The translations under genes were made by a program, and so were the position numbers. The notes beneath the pieces are model-generated. The model saw only the letters and a list, made by a program, of their open reading frames with translations, was not told the DNA's origin and made no database searches. A stretch of 64,000 bases of DNA, taken from the NCBI GenBank assembly GCA_035063765.1, contig JAPSFT010000012.1, positions 62,001-126,000 of the forward strand, in the 5' to 3' direction. This stretch comes from Deltaproteobacteria bacterium (GTDB lineage Bacteria; Myxococcota_A; UBA9160; PR03). Each line of letters begins with the position of its first letter. Positions within the stretch are counted from its first letter, which is position 1. Positions 39,333 to 46,974 of this stretch are shown in pieces.

Positions 39333-40511
39333 ATGCCGAACCCCCTCGACCGCGTGATGGACTTCGACCTCGGCGAGGAGCAGCGCCTGGTGCGCCGCAC
39401 GGTGCGGGCCTTCGCCGAGCAGGAGATCCTCCCGCACGTCGAGGAGCACGAGCGCGCGAAGCGCTACCCGCTCGAGCTGATCCGCAAGCTGGTTCCGATG
39501 GGCCTCATGGCGCCGATGATCCCCGAGCGCTGGGGCGGCTCCTTCACCGACGTCGTCACCTACGGCCTGATCTGCGAGGAGCTGGCGCGGGTCGACTGGG
39601 TGGTCGCGAGCGTCGTCTCTGTCAGCAACTCGCTGGTCGCCGGCTCGATCCTGCGCTTCGGGAGCGACGCCCAGAAGGAGCGCTGGCTGCCGCCGATCGC
39701 GCGCGGCGAGTGCCTCACCTCGGCGTGCCTCACCGAGACCGGCGGCGGGACCGACCTCGGCAACCTGGCGACCACCGCCACCCGCACCGACGGGGGCTGG
39801 CGCCTCAGCGGCACCAAGGTCTTCATCTCGCACGCGGCGCACGCCGGGCTCTTCTTCGTGGTCGCCTCGATCGACCGCAGCCGCAAGCACCGCGGCGTGA
39901 CCGCCTTCCTGGTCGACCCGAAGGCCACGCCCGGGATCACGATCGGCGAGTTCCCGATGCGCACGCTCCAGCGCGACAACCTGGCCGAGGTGCACTTCCA
40001 GGACGCCTTCGTGCCCGACGCGGCCGTGCTCGGCGAGCCCGGCCAGGGCTTCCCGATCCTCGGCGCCGCGCTCGACATGGGCCGCTTCTCGGTGGCGGCG
40101 CGCTGCGTCGGCCAGGCGCAGCGCTGCCTGGACCTCACGCTGCCCTACGCACTCGAGCGCGAGGCCTTCGGCCAGAAGATCGGCGAGTTCCAGCTGATCC
40201 AGCAGAAGATCACGGCCATGCTCTGCCGCGTGCAGCAGGCCCGGCACGTGGTCTACCAGCTCGGGCGCATGAAGGACGCCGGCGTCGAGCGCTGCTCGAT
40301 GGAGGCGTCGATGGCGAAGCTGCTGGCGAGCCAGGCGGCCGTGCAGAACGCGCTCGACGGCATGCAGGTCTTCGGGGGCTACGGGGTGTCGGCGGAGTAC
40401 GAGATCGGGCGGCTCCTGCTCGAGGCGAAGTCGCTCGAGTTCGGCGAGGGCACGAGCGAGCTGCACACGAAGCTGATCGCGGAGTACGCGCTCGGGATCC
40501 GCAAGCAGTGA
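39333..40511 (+). CDS. Acyl-CoA dehydrogenase
   Basis: FAD-dependent acyl-CoA oxidation enzyme, 392 residues. The N-terminal helical domain has DFDLGEEQRLVRRTVRAFAE, then LTETGGGTDLGNLAT and SGTKVFISHAAHAG of the middle beta domain, and LEFGEGTSELHTKLIAEYALG at the end with the catalytic-base Glu context. It most resembles the glutaryl-/butyryl-CoA type. The stop overlaps pyrE (GTGA). Chain specificity is not determinable. Confidence 0.9.
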   Translation: MPNPLDRVMDFDLGEEQRLVRRTVRAFAEQEILPHVEEHERAKRYPLELIRKLVPMGLMAPMIPERWGGSFTDVVTYGLICEELARVDWVVASVVSVSNSLVAGSILRFGSDAQKERWLPPIARGECLTSACLTETGGGTDLGNLATTATRTDGGWRLSGTKVFISHAAHAGLFFVVASIDRSRKHRGVTAFLVDPKATPGITIGEFPMRTLQRDNLAEVHFQDAFVPDAAVLGEPGQGFPILGAALDMGRFSVAARCVGQAQRCLDLTLPYALEREAFGQKIGEFQLIQQKITAMLCRVQQARHVVYQLGRMKDAGVERCSMEASMAKLLASQAAVQNALDGMQVFGGYGVSAEYEIGRLLLEAKSLEFGEGTSELHTKLIAEYALGIRKQ

Positions 40512-41077
40512 GCGCCCCCGCCGGCGCCGAGCGCCGCGAGCTCCTCGCCCTGATCCTGCACCACTCCTTCGAGCGCCGCCGGGTCGTGCTCGCGAGCGGC
40601 CGCGAGAGCGACTTCTACCTCGACCTGCGCACCACGATGATGCGCCCGCGCGGCATCGAGCTGGCCGGCCGGCTCCTCTTCGAGCGGCTCGCGGCCGGGC
40701 CGCGCGTCGAGGCGGTGGGCGGGATGGTCGTGGCGGCGGTGCCGGTGGTGTCGGCCGTGCTGCTGGCCGCCGCGACCCGGGGTGGCGCCGCGTGGGCGGA
40801 GCTGGCCGGCTTCTTCGTGCGCAAGGAGGCCAAGCAGCACGGCCTCGGCAAGCGCATCGAGGGCGGCTTCCGCGCCGGCCAGAGCGTGGCGCTCGTCGAG
40901 GACACCATGACCACCGGAGGCTCCACGCTCGAGGCGCTCGACGCCGTCACGGCGGCGGGTGGCCGGGTGGCCCGCGTCCTCTGCATCGTCGACCGCGGCG
41001 AGGGCGCGGCCGACGCCTTCGCGCAGCGCGGGCTCGCGCTCGAGGCGCTCTACACGCGGGCGGATCTGCCGCTCTAG
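40508..41077 (+). CDS. pyrE: Orotate phosphoribosyltransferase
   Basis: Pyrimidine biosynthesis, 189 residues: PRPP-binding VALVEDTMTTGGSTLEA and the flexible loop FVRKEAKQHGLGKRIEG are diagnostic. GTG start overlaps the acyl-CoA dehydrogenase stop. A 20-bp-armed hairpin repeat follows immediately. Confidence 0.93.
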   Translation: MSAPAGAERRELLALILHHSFERRRVVLASGRESDFYLDLRTTMMRPRGIELAGRLLFERLAAGPRVEAVGGMVVAAVPVVSAVLLAAATRGGAAWAELAGFFVRKEAKQHGLGKRIEGGFRAGQSVALVEDTMTTGGSTLEALDAVTAAGGRVARVLCIVDRGEGAADAFAQRGLALEALYTRADLPL

Positions 41078-41126
41078 AGCCCCTCTCGTGGACCCCGGGT
41101 GGGAGCGGGTCCACGAGAAGGGTTCC
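41076..41126. repeat. REP-like hairpin A
   Basis: Inverted repeat with 20-nt arms 41076-41095 and 41107-41126 around an 11-nt loop CGGGTGGGAGC. Copy B at 51166-51216 has the same 20-11-20 plan and loop CGGACGGGAGC, so this is a dispersed element. Here it lies between convergent genes and could also act as a terminator for both. Confidence 0.75.
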
Positions 41127-41161
41127 AGCCCGACCGCGGCGGGCGCCCGCAGCCGGCCCGC

Positions 41162-41410
41162 TCAGAGCCCCGGCAGCTCGCCGTCGTGCGCGTGGCCGAT
41201 CGCCCGGCACAGCCGCTCGTCGAGCTTGCGGCAGTCGAAGACCACCTTCTGCGAGTGCACGGCGGCGACCGCGTCGAGCGGGACCCGGAACTCGCCGGCG
41301 TTCTCGACGTAGACGACGAGCCCGTCGGGGTGTACCTCGCGGATCGCCCCGAACTCCTCGCTCCCGTCGGACGCGAAGGCCTGGAAGCCGACCTCGATCC
41401 GTTCGCGCAT
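41162..41410 (-). CDS. Small protein of unknown function (PRC-barrel-like)
   Basis: 82 residues: MRERIEVGFQAFASDGSEEF, IREVHPDGLVVYVENAGEFR, then a helical end. The beta-strand alternation around VHPDGLVVYV resembles small PRC-barrel or DUF2171-type domains, but the match is weak. I start at ATG 41410; an in-frame start at 41464 lacks sense. Convergent with pyrE. Confidence 0.55.
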   Translation of the reverse strand: MRERIEVGFQAFASDGSEEFGAIREVHPDGLVVYVENAGEFRVPLDAVAAVHSQKVVFDCRKLDERLCRAIGHAHDGELPGL

Positions 41411-41510
41411 GACCCCTCCCGGAGGCCCCCTCGCGGGGCATAGCCGATCCGGGCGCGACGACACGCCCGCGGTCTCGAGCGGAGGAGGCCCCGGCGTGCC
41501 TCCCTGGTGT

Positions 41511-42389
41511 TCAGGACAGGTGCCCCATCCGGCCGCTCTGGTAGTCGCGAACGGCCTCGTCGATCTCCTCGGGCCGGTTCATCACGAACGGTCCGTGGCC
41601 GACGATCGGCTCGCCGATCGGTTGGCCGGCGAGCAGCAGCGCGGTCGTGCCCTGGGCGGCGTCGATGCGCAGGAGCGTCCCGGCGCGGTCGAAGACCGCG
41701 ACCTCGGCCTCGCGGATCGGCTCCGCGCCGCCCGCGCGCAGCGAGCCGCGCAGCACGGCGAGCGCCGAGGTGTAGCCGTCGGGGATCGTGAGCTCGACGG
41801 GGCCGCCCGCGAGGCGCAGGTCCCAGAGCTGGATCGGCGTGAAGGTGCGCGCCGGGCCGCGCGCGCCGGCGAGCCCGCCGGCGATCACGCGCGCGCTCCC
41901 GCCCCCGCCCAGCAGCTCGGCGCGCGGGATGTCGCGCGCGAGCAGCGCCTGGTAGCCGGGCGCGGCCGTCTTGTCGCGCGCGGGCAGGTTCACCCAGAGC
42001 TGCACCATCTCGAAGGGCCCGCCGCGCCGCGCCCACTCGCGGCCGTGGAACTCCTCGTGCACGAGGCCGGAGGCAGCGGTCATCCACTGCACGTCGCCGG
42101 GGCCGATGTGGCCGCCGCCGCCCGACGAGTCGCGGTGCTCGACCTCGCCGTCGTAGACGATCGTCACGGTCTCGAAGCCGCGGTGCGGGTGCTCGCCGAC
42201 GCCGCGGCGCGCGGCGGTCGGCGGGAACTCCGCGGGGCCGGCGTAGTCGAAGAGCAGGAACGGGTCGAGCAGCCGCCCGTGTTCCGAGTAGCCGAAGAGG
42301 GAACGGACCGGGAAGCCGTCGCCCACCCAGTGGCGGCCGTGGGGGCGCAGCACCGTGCGCAGGGCCTTCGTCGAGGTCGGGTTCGTCAT
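41511..42389 (-). CDS. Pirin family protein
   Basis: Bicupin protein of 292 residues. The metal-binding first cupin shows EHPHRGFETVTIVYDGEVEH (His, His, Glu) and GDVQWMTAASGLVHEEF; the second cupin follows AQ/LRLAGGPVELTIPDGYTS. Pirins are quercetinase-like or redox-sensing proteins. ATG 42389. It follows the LysR gene on the same strand, 10 bp apart, so the pair is one unit. Confidence 0.9.
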   Translation of the reverse strand: MTNPTSTKALRTVLRPHGRHWVGDGFPVRSLFGYSEHGRLLDPFLLFDYAGPAEFPPTAARRGVGEHPHRGFETVTIVYDGEVEHRDSSGGGGHIGPGDVQWMTAASGLVHEEFHGREWARRGGPFEMVQLWVNLPARDKTAAPGYQALLARDIPRAELLGGGGSARVIAGGLAGARGPARTFTPIQLWDLRLAGGPVELTIPDGYTSALAVLRGSLRAGGAEPIREAEVAVFDRAGTLLRIDAAQGTTALLLAGQPIGEPIVGHGPFVMNRPEEIDEAVRDYQSGRMGHLS

Positions 42390-42399
42390 GGGCAGGAGC

Positions 42400-43383
42400 C
42401 TATGACCGGGGAGCGCTCCCGGGAAGCCGGCTCCCGGCGGACGCCGCGTTCGCCGGATGCGAACGATCGCCCGGCCGCGTCCAGGGCGCCGGATGCCGGA
42501 GCTCGCCGGCCAGATGGTCGATCGCGGCCCGCAGCTTGCGAGGCACGTGGCGCGAGGGCGGGTAGAGCGCCGCGATCGCATAGGGCAGCGGCTCCTCGCC
42601 GGGCAGCACCCGCACGAGGCGACCCGCGCGCAGGGGCTCTGCAGCCAGGAAATCGGGCAGCAGCACGAGGCCCAGGCCCTCGATCGCGGCGTCGCGCATG
42701 GCTTCGCCGTTGTTCGCGACGACGCGCCCGCGCATCGCCACCGCGCGCGGCTGGCCGCCGCGCCGCGCCGGCTCGAAGCGCCAGAGCCGGCTCCCATGCA
42801 CGTGTGCGTAGTCGATGCAGGGATGCGCGGGCAGATCCTCGAGCGAGGCGGGCACGCCGTGCGCGGCTGCGTAGGCCGGGCTGCAGCAGACCATGCGCCG
42901 GCTCGTGCAGAGCTTGCGCGCGACCAGGCTCGAGTCGGCGAGCCGGCCCACCCGCACCGCCAGGTCGTAGCCGCCGCCCACCAGGTCCACGATGCGGTCG
43001 TCGAGGTCGAGCGCCAGCTCGAGGCGCGGGTGCGCGGCCGCGAAGCGCGCGAAGCTGCGCGCCAGGTAGAGGGTCCCGAGGCTCATCGGCATCGTGACCC
43101 GCAGCCCTCCGTGCAGCTCGCCCTCTCCGGCGCCCTCCTCGACGGCTTCGTCGAGCTCGCGCAGGAGGGGACGCATCCGCGCGTAGAGCGCCTGGCCCCG
43201 CTCGGTCGCGACGACGCGCCGCGACGAGCGGCGCAGCAGCTCGACGCCGAGCGCTTCCTCGAGGTCGTGGACGCGCTTGCTCACCACCGACTTCGAGAGC
43301 CGCAGGCGCCGCGCCGTCCCGGTCATGCTGCCGGTCTCGACGACGTCGAGGAAGGCGAGCATGTCGTCGAGGCGCCAGCGCAC
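42400..43383 (-). CDS. LysR-family transcriptional regulator
   Basis: 327 residues. The N-terminal winged helix MLAFLDVVETGSMTGTARRL and SKSVVSKRVHDLEEALGVEL is followed by a substrate-binding domain (GGLRVTMPMSLGTLYLARSF, YDLAVRVGRLADSSLV). It heads the transcription unit with the pirin and probably controls it and itself. ATG. Confidence 0.92.
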   Translation of the reverse strand: MRWRLDDMLAFLDVVETGSMTGTARRLRLSKSVVSKRVHDLEEALGVELLRRSSRRVVATERGQALYARMRPLLRELDEAVEEGAGEGELHGGLRVTMPMSLGTLYLARSFARFAAAHPRLELALDLDDRIVDLVGGGYDLAVRVGRLADSSLVARKLCTSRRMVCCSPAYAAAHGVPASLEDLPAHPCIDYAHVHGSRLWRFEPARRGGQPRAVAMRGRVVANNGEAMRDAAIEGLGLVLLPDFLAAEPLRAGRLVRVLPGEEPLPYAIAALYPPSRHVPRKLRAAIDHLAGELRHPAPWTRPGDRSHPANAASAGSRLPGSAPRS

Positions 43384-43505
43384 GGGCGCGAGTCTATCCC
43401 AGGGCCCGCTTGCCGGAGGCCGCCACCGGGGCTACCTGCTCGCCCAGGACGGAGCGAGAGGGGCGACAGGCGGCGCCTCGCGAGCCCCTCGGCCGGAGGG
43501 TGGGC

Positions 43506-44360
43506 ATGGGCAAGCTCTTCCGCGAGCCGCTCCTGCACTTCCTCGTGCTCGGTGCGCTGCTCTTCGCGCTCTACGGCGGGATCGGGAGCGGCGGCGCGGA
43601 GCCCGGCGGCGAGATCGTGGTCGACGCCGGGCGGATCGCGAGCCTGGAGGCGCAGTTCGAGCGGCTCTGGCAGCGGCGGCCGAGCGCGGCGGAGCGCGCC
43701 GGCCTGGTCGAGACCTTCGTGCGCGAGGAGGTGCTCTACCGCGAGGGCGTGGCGCTCGGCCTCGACCGCGACGACCCGGTGATCCGGCGCCGGGTCGGCC
43801 AGAAGATGGGCTTCCTCGCCGACGGGCTCGCGCCCGAGGCACCGACCGACGCGGAGCTCCAGGCCTGGCTCGACGCGCATCCCGCCGACTACGAGAGCGA
43901 GGCGCGCACGAGCCTCGAGCAGGTGTTCTTCGATCCGTCGCGGCACGGCGCCGCGCTCGACGGCGAGCTGGCGAGCGCGCAGGCGGCGCTCGCGCAGGGC
44001 GCGGCGGCGCGGGCCCTCGGCGACCGCACGCTGCTGCCCGCGGCGCTCGAGCGGGCCCCGGCCTCCGAGGTGGAGCGCCAGTTCGGCCGCGCCTTCGCAG
44101 CGGCCGTGGCAGAGCTCCCGGCCGGTGCGTGGGAGCCCGTGCGCTCCGGCTACGGCGTGCATCTGGTGCGCGTGACGGCGCGCGAGGGCGCGCGCCGGCC
44201 GGCGCTCGACGCGGTCCGCGCCGAGGTCGCGCGCGATCTCCTGCACGAGCGGGCGCAGGAGGCGAACGAGGCGTTCTACCAGGACCTTCGCGCGCGCTAC
44301 ACGGTGCGGATCGAGGGTGCGGGCGCAGGGCCGCCCGGCGGCGCGGCGGAGCGGCCGTGA
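43506..44360 (+). CDS. PpiC-type peptidyl-prolyl isomerase, anchored
   Basis: 284 residues. N-terminal membrane anchor GKLFREPLLHFLVLGALLFA, chaperone helices (VETFVREEVLYREGVALGL), then a parvulin-like domain with GAWEPVRSGYGVHLVRVTA. ATG 43506 is chosen for the anchor, with an upstream frame rejected as Pro/Arg-rich. It is coupled (GTGA) to hupE and is probably its folding partner. Confidence 0.85.
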   Translation: MGKLFREPLLHFLVLGALLFALYGGIGSGGAEPGGEIVVDAGRIASLEAQFERLWQRRPSAAERAGLVETFVREEVLYREGVALGLDRDDPVIRRRVGQKMGFLADGLAPEAPTDAELQAWLDAHPADYESEARTSLEQVFFDPSRHGAALDGELASAQAALAQGAAARALGDRTLLPAALERAPASEVERQFGRAFAAAVAELPAGAWEPVRSGYGVHLVRVTAREGARRPALDAVRAEVARDLLHERAQEANEAFYQDLRARYTVRIEGAGAGPPGGAAERP

Positions 44361-45349
44361 CGCGCCGGCTCGGCGCGGCGTGTCTGGTGGCGCTGGCCTG
44401 CTGGGCGGCGCCCGCCCGTGCCGACGTGTTCCGTCCTGCCTACCTCGAGCTGCGCGAGGCCGGCGCGGGCCGCTACGACGTGCTCTGGAAGGTCCCCGCG
44501 CAGGGCGAGAGCCTGCGCCTCGCGGCCGAGGTGCGCTTCCCCGAAGGCACCGTCGAGACGAGCCGCGCGCCGGCGCTCTTCGCCGCCGGCGCGCACGTCG
44601 AGCGCTGGCGGATCGAGCGCCCGGGCGGGCTCGTCGGCGAGACCGTCCGCATCGACGGGATCGCGGGCGGCGCCACCGACGTGCTGGTGCGGGTCGAGCG
44701 CGCGGACGGCACGAGCCAGGTCGAGCGCCTGCTGCCGGAACGCCCGCAGTTCACCGTCACGGAGCCGGCCGGGCTCGGCGAGGTGGCGCGCTCCTACCTC
44801 GTGCTCGGCGTCGAGCACATCCTGGGCGGCGTCGACCACCTGCTCTTCGTGCTGGCGCTGCTGCTCCTGGTGCGCGGCGGCCGGCGCATCGTCGCGACCG
44901 TCACCGCCTTCACGGTGGCGCACAGCCTCACGCTCGTGGCGGCGACGCTCGGCTGGGTGCGCGTGCCGACCGCACCGGTCGAGGCCGTGATCGCGCTCAG
45001 CATCGTCTTCGTCGCGGCCGAGGGGGTGCACGGGCTGCGCGGGCGGCCGGGCCTCACGGCGCGCGCGCCGTGGGTCGTCGCCTTCACCTTCGGCCTGCTG
45101 CACGGCCTCGGCTTCGCCGGCGCGCTCGCCGAGGTGGGCCTGCCGCAGCGCGCGATCCCGCTCGCGCTCCTCACCTTCAACGTCGGGGTGGAGGTGGGAC
45201 AGCTCCTCTTCGTCGCCGCCGTCCTCGCGCTGCGCCGCCTGCTCGCCGGCGCGCCGCTCCCGGCGCCGCGCTGGGCCCCCTACCTGCCGCCCTACGCGAT
45301 CGGAGCGCTCGCGACGATGTGGGTCTTCGAGCGGATCGCAGCCTTCTAG
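44357..45349 (+). CDS. HupE/UreJ-like membrane protein
   Basis: 330 residues. Signal peptide (LVALACWAAPARA), an extracytoplasmic domain to about 140, then six membrane segments with metal-type motifs GVEHILGGVDHLLFVLAL, FTVAHSLTLVA and TFGLLHGLGFAGAL. The family is thought to carry nickel or cobalt, and related pairs sit beside PpiC proteins. GTG overlaps the PpiC stop. The stop TAG lies inside the left end of the MITE-like element. Confidence 0.85.
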   Translation: MTRRLGAACLVALACWAAPARADVFRPAYLELREAGAGRYDVLWKVPAQGESLRLAAEVRFPEGTVETSRAPALFAAGAHVERWRIERPGGLVGETVRIDGIAGGATDVLVRVERADGTSQVERLLPERPQFTVTEPAGLGEVARSYLVLGVEHILGGVDHLLFVLALLLLVRGGRRIVATVTAFTVAHSLTLVAATLGWVRVPTAPVEAVIALSIVFVAAEGVHGLRGRPGLTARAPWVVAFTFGLLHGLGFAGALAEVGLPQRAIPLALLTFNVGVEVGQLLFVAAVLALRRLLAGAPLPAPRWAPYLPPYAIGALATMWVFERIAAF

Positions 45350-45543
45350 TGTCCGGTGTCGGAAGTTCGCCGTCGAAGTCTCGAGCCGTCGCGGGCGGCT
45401 GGGTGGGCACCGAGATCGCGGCTACGGGCCGCTCGCAAGGCGCGCGACCGAGCCATGGCCGTCGCCATGGGGAGGGAGCGCAACGCTGCGAGCGGCCCGT
45501 AGCCGCAATCGAATGCAGGCGAGCTTCCGAGACGGGGCACTAG
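45346..45543. mobile_element. MITE-like element, 198 bp
   Basis: Ends are inverted repeats: the left 25 bp (CTAGTGTCCGGTGTCGGAAG and on) matches the complement of the right end (CTAGTGCCCCGTCTCGGAAG and on) at 21 of 25 positions. Inside is a perfect 20-bp inverted pair at 45418-45437 and 45487-45506 (GCGGCTACGGGCCGCTCGCA). No gene is encoded. The stop codons of hupE and of the gene at 45540 lie within the ends. No transposase is seen. Confidence 0.75.
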
Positions 45544-46898
45544 CTGCGTCTCCTGCTGCCCGTGAAGCGCCAGCGCGCGAGAGCGGCGAGCGCGAGCGCA
45601 GCGCCTGCCGCCGAGGCGGCGGGCCCGGGCGCGGGAACCTCGACGGCGCCGCGATCGCAACGCGCCTCGCCGTTGCCGTCGCCGTCGCGCGGGCGCGCGA
45701 AGCCGCGCTGGTCGCTCGCGAGCGGGCCGTCGTAGCCGGGGCAGGCGCTCGCGCCGCTGTCGACGGCGGCGCTGTACGCGAAGGGCGCGTGGGTCGCGGT
45801 CGGCCCGCCGTTGTCGGCGAGCGGCCCCAGGTCGGGCGGGGTGGCGGGGAGGTCGTCGGGCTCGTCGAGCGCGCAGCTGTCGTCGTTCGCGAGGTTGTGG
45901 CCGAGCGAGACGACGGGCTGGCCCCCGCAGTTCACGTTCGGCTCGCCGCTCGCGAGCACGACGTGGGACAGGCGCAGCGGGAAGTCGGCGGGGTCGCCGC
46001 TGTAGATCGGGACGAAGAGATTCGCGCCGCCGTTGTCGACGAAGGTCGAGTGGTAGACCGATGCGCTCGGGCCGGGCCCGTCGGCGTTGACGAGCGCGAG
46101 GCCGGTCGCCTGGTTGCCGCTCACCGTCGAGCTCTCGATCACGATGGCGCCGGCGCCCGTGATGCCGCCCACGCCGATCCCCGCACCGGGGTTCGAGTCG
46201 ACCAGCACGCGCGTGAGCCGCGTGCCGCCCATCCCGACGTAGAGCGCGCTCGCGGTGCAGCCGGTGAGGCGCGCGTCGCGGATCGTGAGCGTGCCGAGCG
46301 CGTAGACGCAGCCGCCCGTGCCCGGCTCGTAGGAGCTGGCGCCGGAGTTGCCGTCGCGGATCGTCAGGCCCTCGAGCACCACCCCGCCGCCGAAGGCCTG
46401 CGCCAGGAAGACGCGCACGAGCCCGTCGCCGCTCACCGCGAGCTGGTCCGCGCCGGGCCCACGGATCGTGAGCTCGCTCGTCAGGAACGGCAGCTCGCCG
46501 GCTCCGACGTGGATCACGCCCGCGAGGCCGCGCAGGTCGATCAGGTCGGCGCCGCTGCCGGCGGGACAGCTCCCCGCCGGCGCGTCGGCGTTGGCGGCGT
46601 CGAGCGCGTCGCGCAGGCCGCACGCGCCGCCCGGCGCCGGGTCCGCGGCCGTCGTGACCGGGATCGTCGCGGCGCGCGCACCCGGCACGAGCGCGGCCGA
46701 GAGCAGCAACGCGAGCACGGCGGCCCGCGCGCCCGCGCGCGCCCCCGGCTCCGGCACGCGCTGCCCGGCGATCGCGCCGGCGAGGGCGCTGGACGCGAAG
46801 CGGTGCAGGCCGTCCGGGCTCACGGGGACGGGCCGTGCGGCCACCCCCGGCGCCGCGAAGGCGAGCCCGAGCCGGCCGCGAAGCAGGGATCGACGCAT
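45540..46898 (-). CDS. CSLREA-type parallel-beta-helix surface protein, PEP-CTERM-like
   Basis: Secreted protein, 452 residues. After an unusually long signal region (hydrophobic AAVLALLLSAALVPGARA near 58-76) comes a CSLREA-like start (CGLRDALDAANADAP), beta-helix rungs (LTIRGPGADQLAVSG) and the choice-of-anchor end DNGGPTATHAP ... DSGASACPGYDGPLASDQRG (in parts). The C-terminus VPAPGP, a hydrophobic stretch and RRRS is like a PEP-CTERM sorting tail. It shares its promoter architecture with the gene at 49762. Confidence 0.8.
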   Translation of the reverse strand: MRRSLLRGRLGLAFAAPGVAARPVPVSPDGLHRFASSALAGAIAGQRVPEPGARAGARAAVLALLLSAALVPGARAATIPVTTAADPAPGGACGLRDALDAANADAPAGSCPAGSGADLIDLRGLAGVIHVGAGELPFLTSELTIRGPGADQLAVSGDGLVRVFLAQAFGGGVVLEGLTIRDGNSGASSYEPGTGGCVYALGTLTIRDARLTGCTASALYVGMGGTRLTRVLVDSNPGAGIGVGGITGAGAIVIESSTVSGNQATGLALVNADGPGPSASVYHSTFVDNGGANLFVPIYSGDPADFPLRLSHVVLASGEPNVNCGGQPVVSLGHNLANDDSCALDEPDDLPATPPDLGPLADNGGPTATHAPFAYSAAVDSGASACPGYDGPLASDQRGFARPRDGDGNGEARCDRGAVEVPAPGPAASAAGAALALAALARWRFTGSRRRS

Positions 46899-46921
46899 TC
46901 CGCCCTCCCCTTCCCGGTCAC

Positions 46922-46967
46922 ACCGTAGGAGCGGGACACGCTCTGGCGCATCGGCGAAATCGCCTAG
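46922..46967 (-). promoter_or_regulatory. PEP-CTERM gene operator/promoter, copy 1
   Basis: On the minus strand: CTAGGCGATTTCGCCGATGC (46948-46967), 20 bases, then TACGGT (46922-46927), 24 bases before the ATG at 46898. The 20-mer contains GGCGA-TT-TCGCC, centred at about -43. An identical 20-mer stands before the gene at 49762. It begins 8 bp beyond the LuxR-type gene's stop. Confidence 0.75.
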
Positions 46968-46974
46968 GCCGGGC

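Noticed and set aside
46899-46974. Sigma-54 promoter for the PEP-CTERM-type gene
   Set aside because: No GG-N10-GC element of the -24/-12 type is present; the TACGGT box and the palindrome fit a sigma-70 activator-type promoter better.
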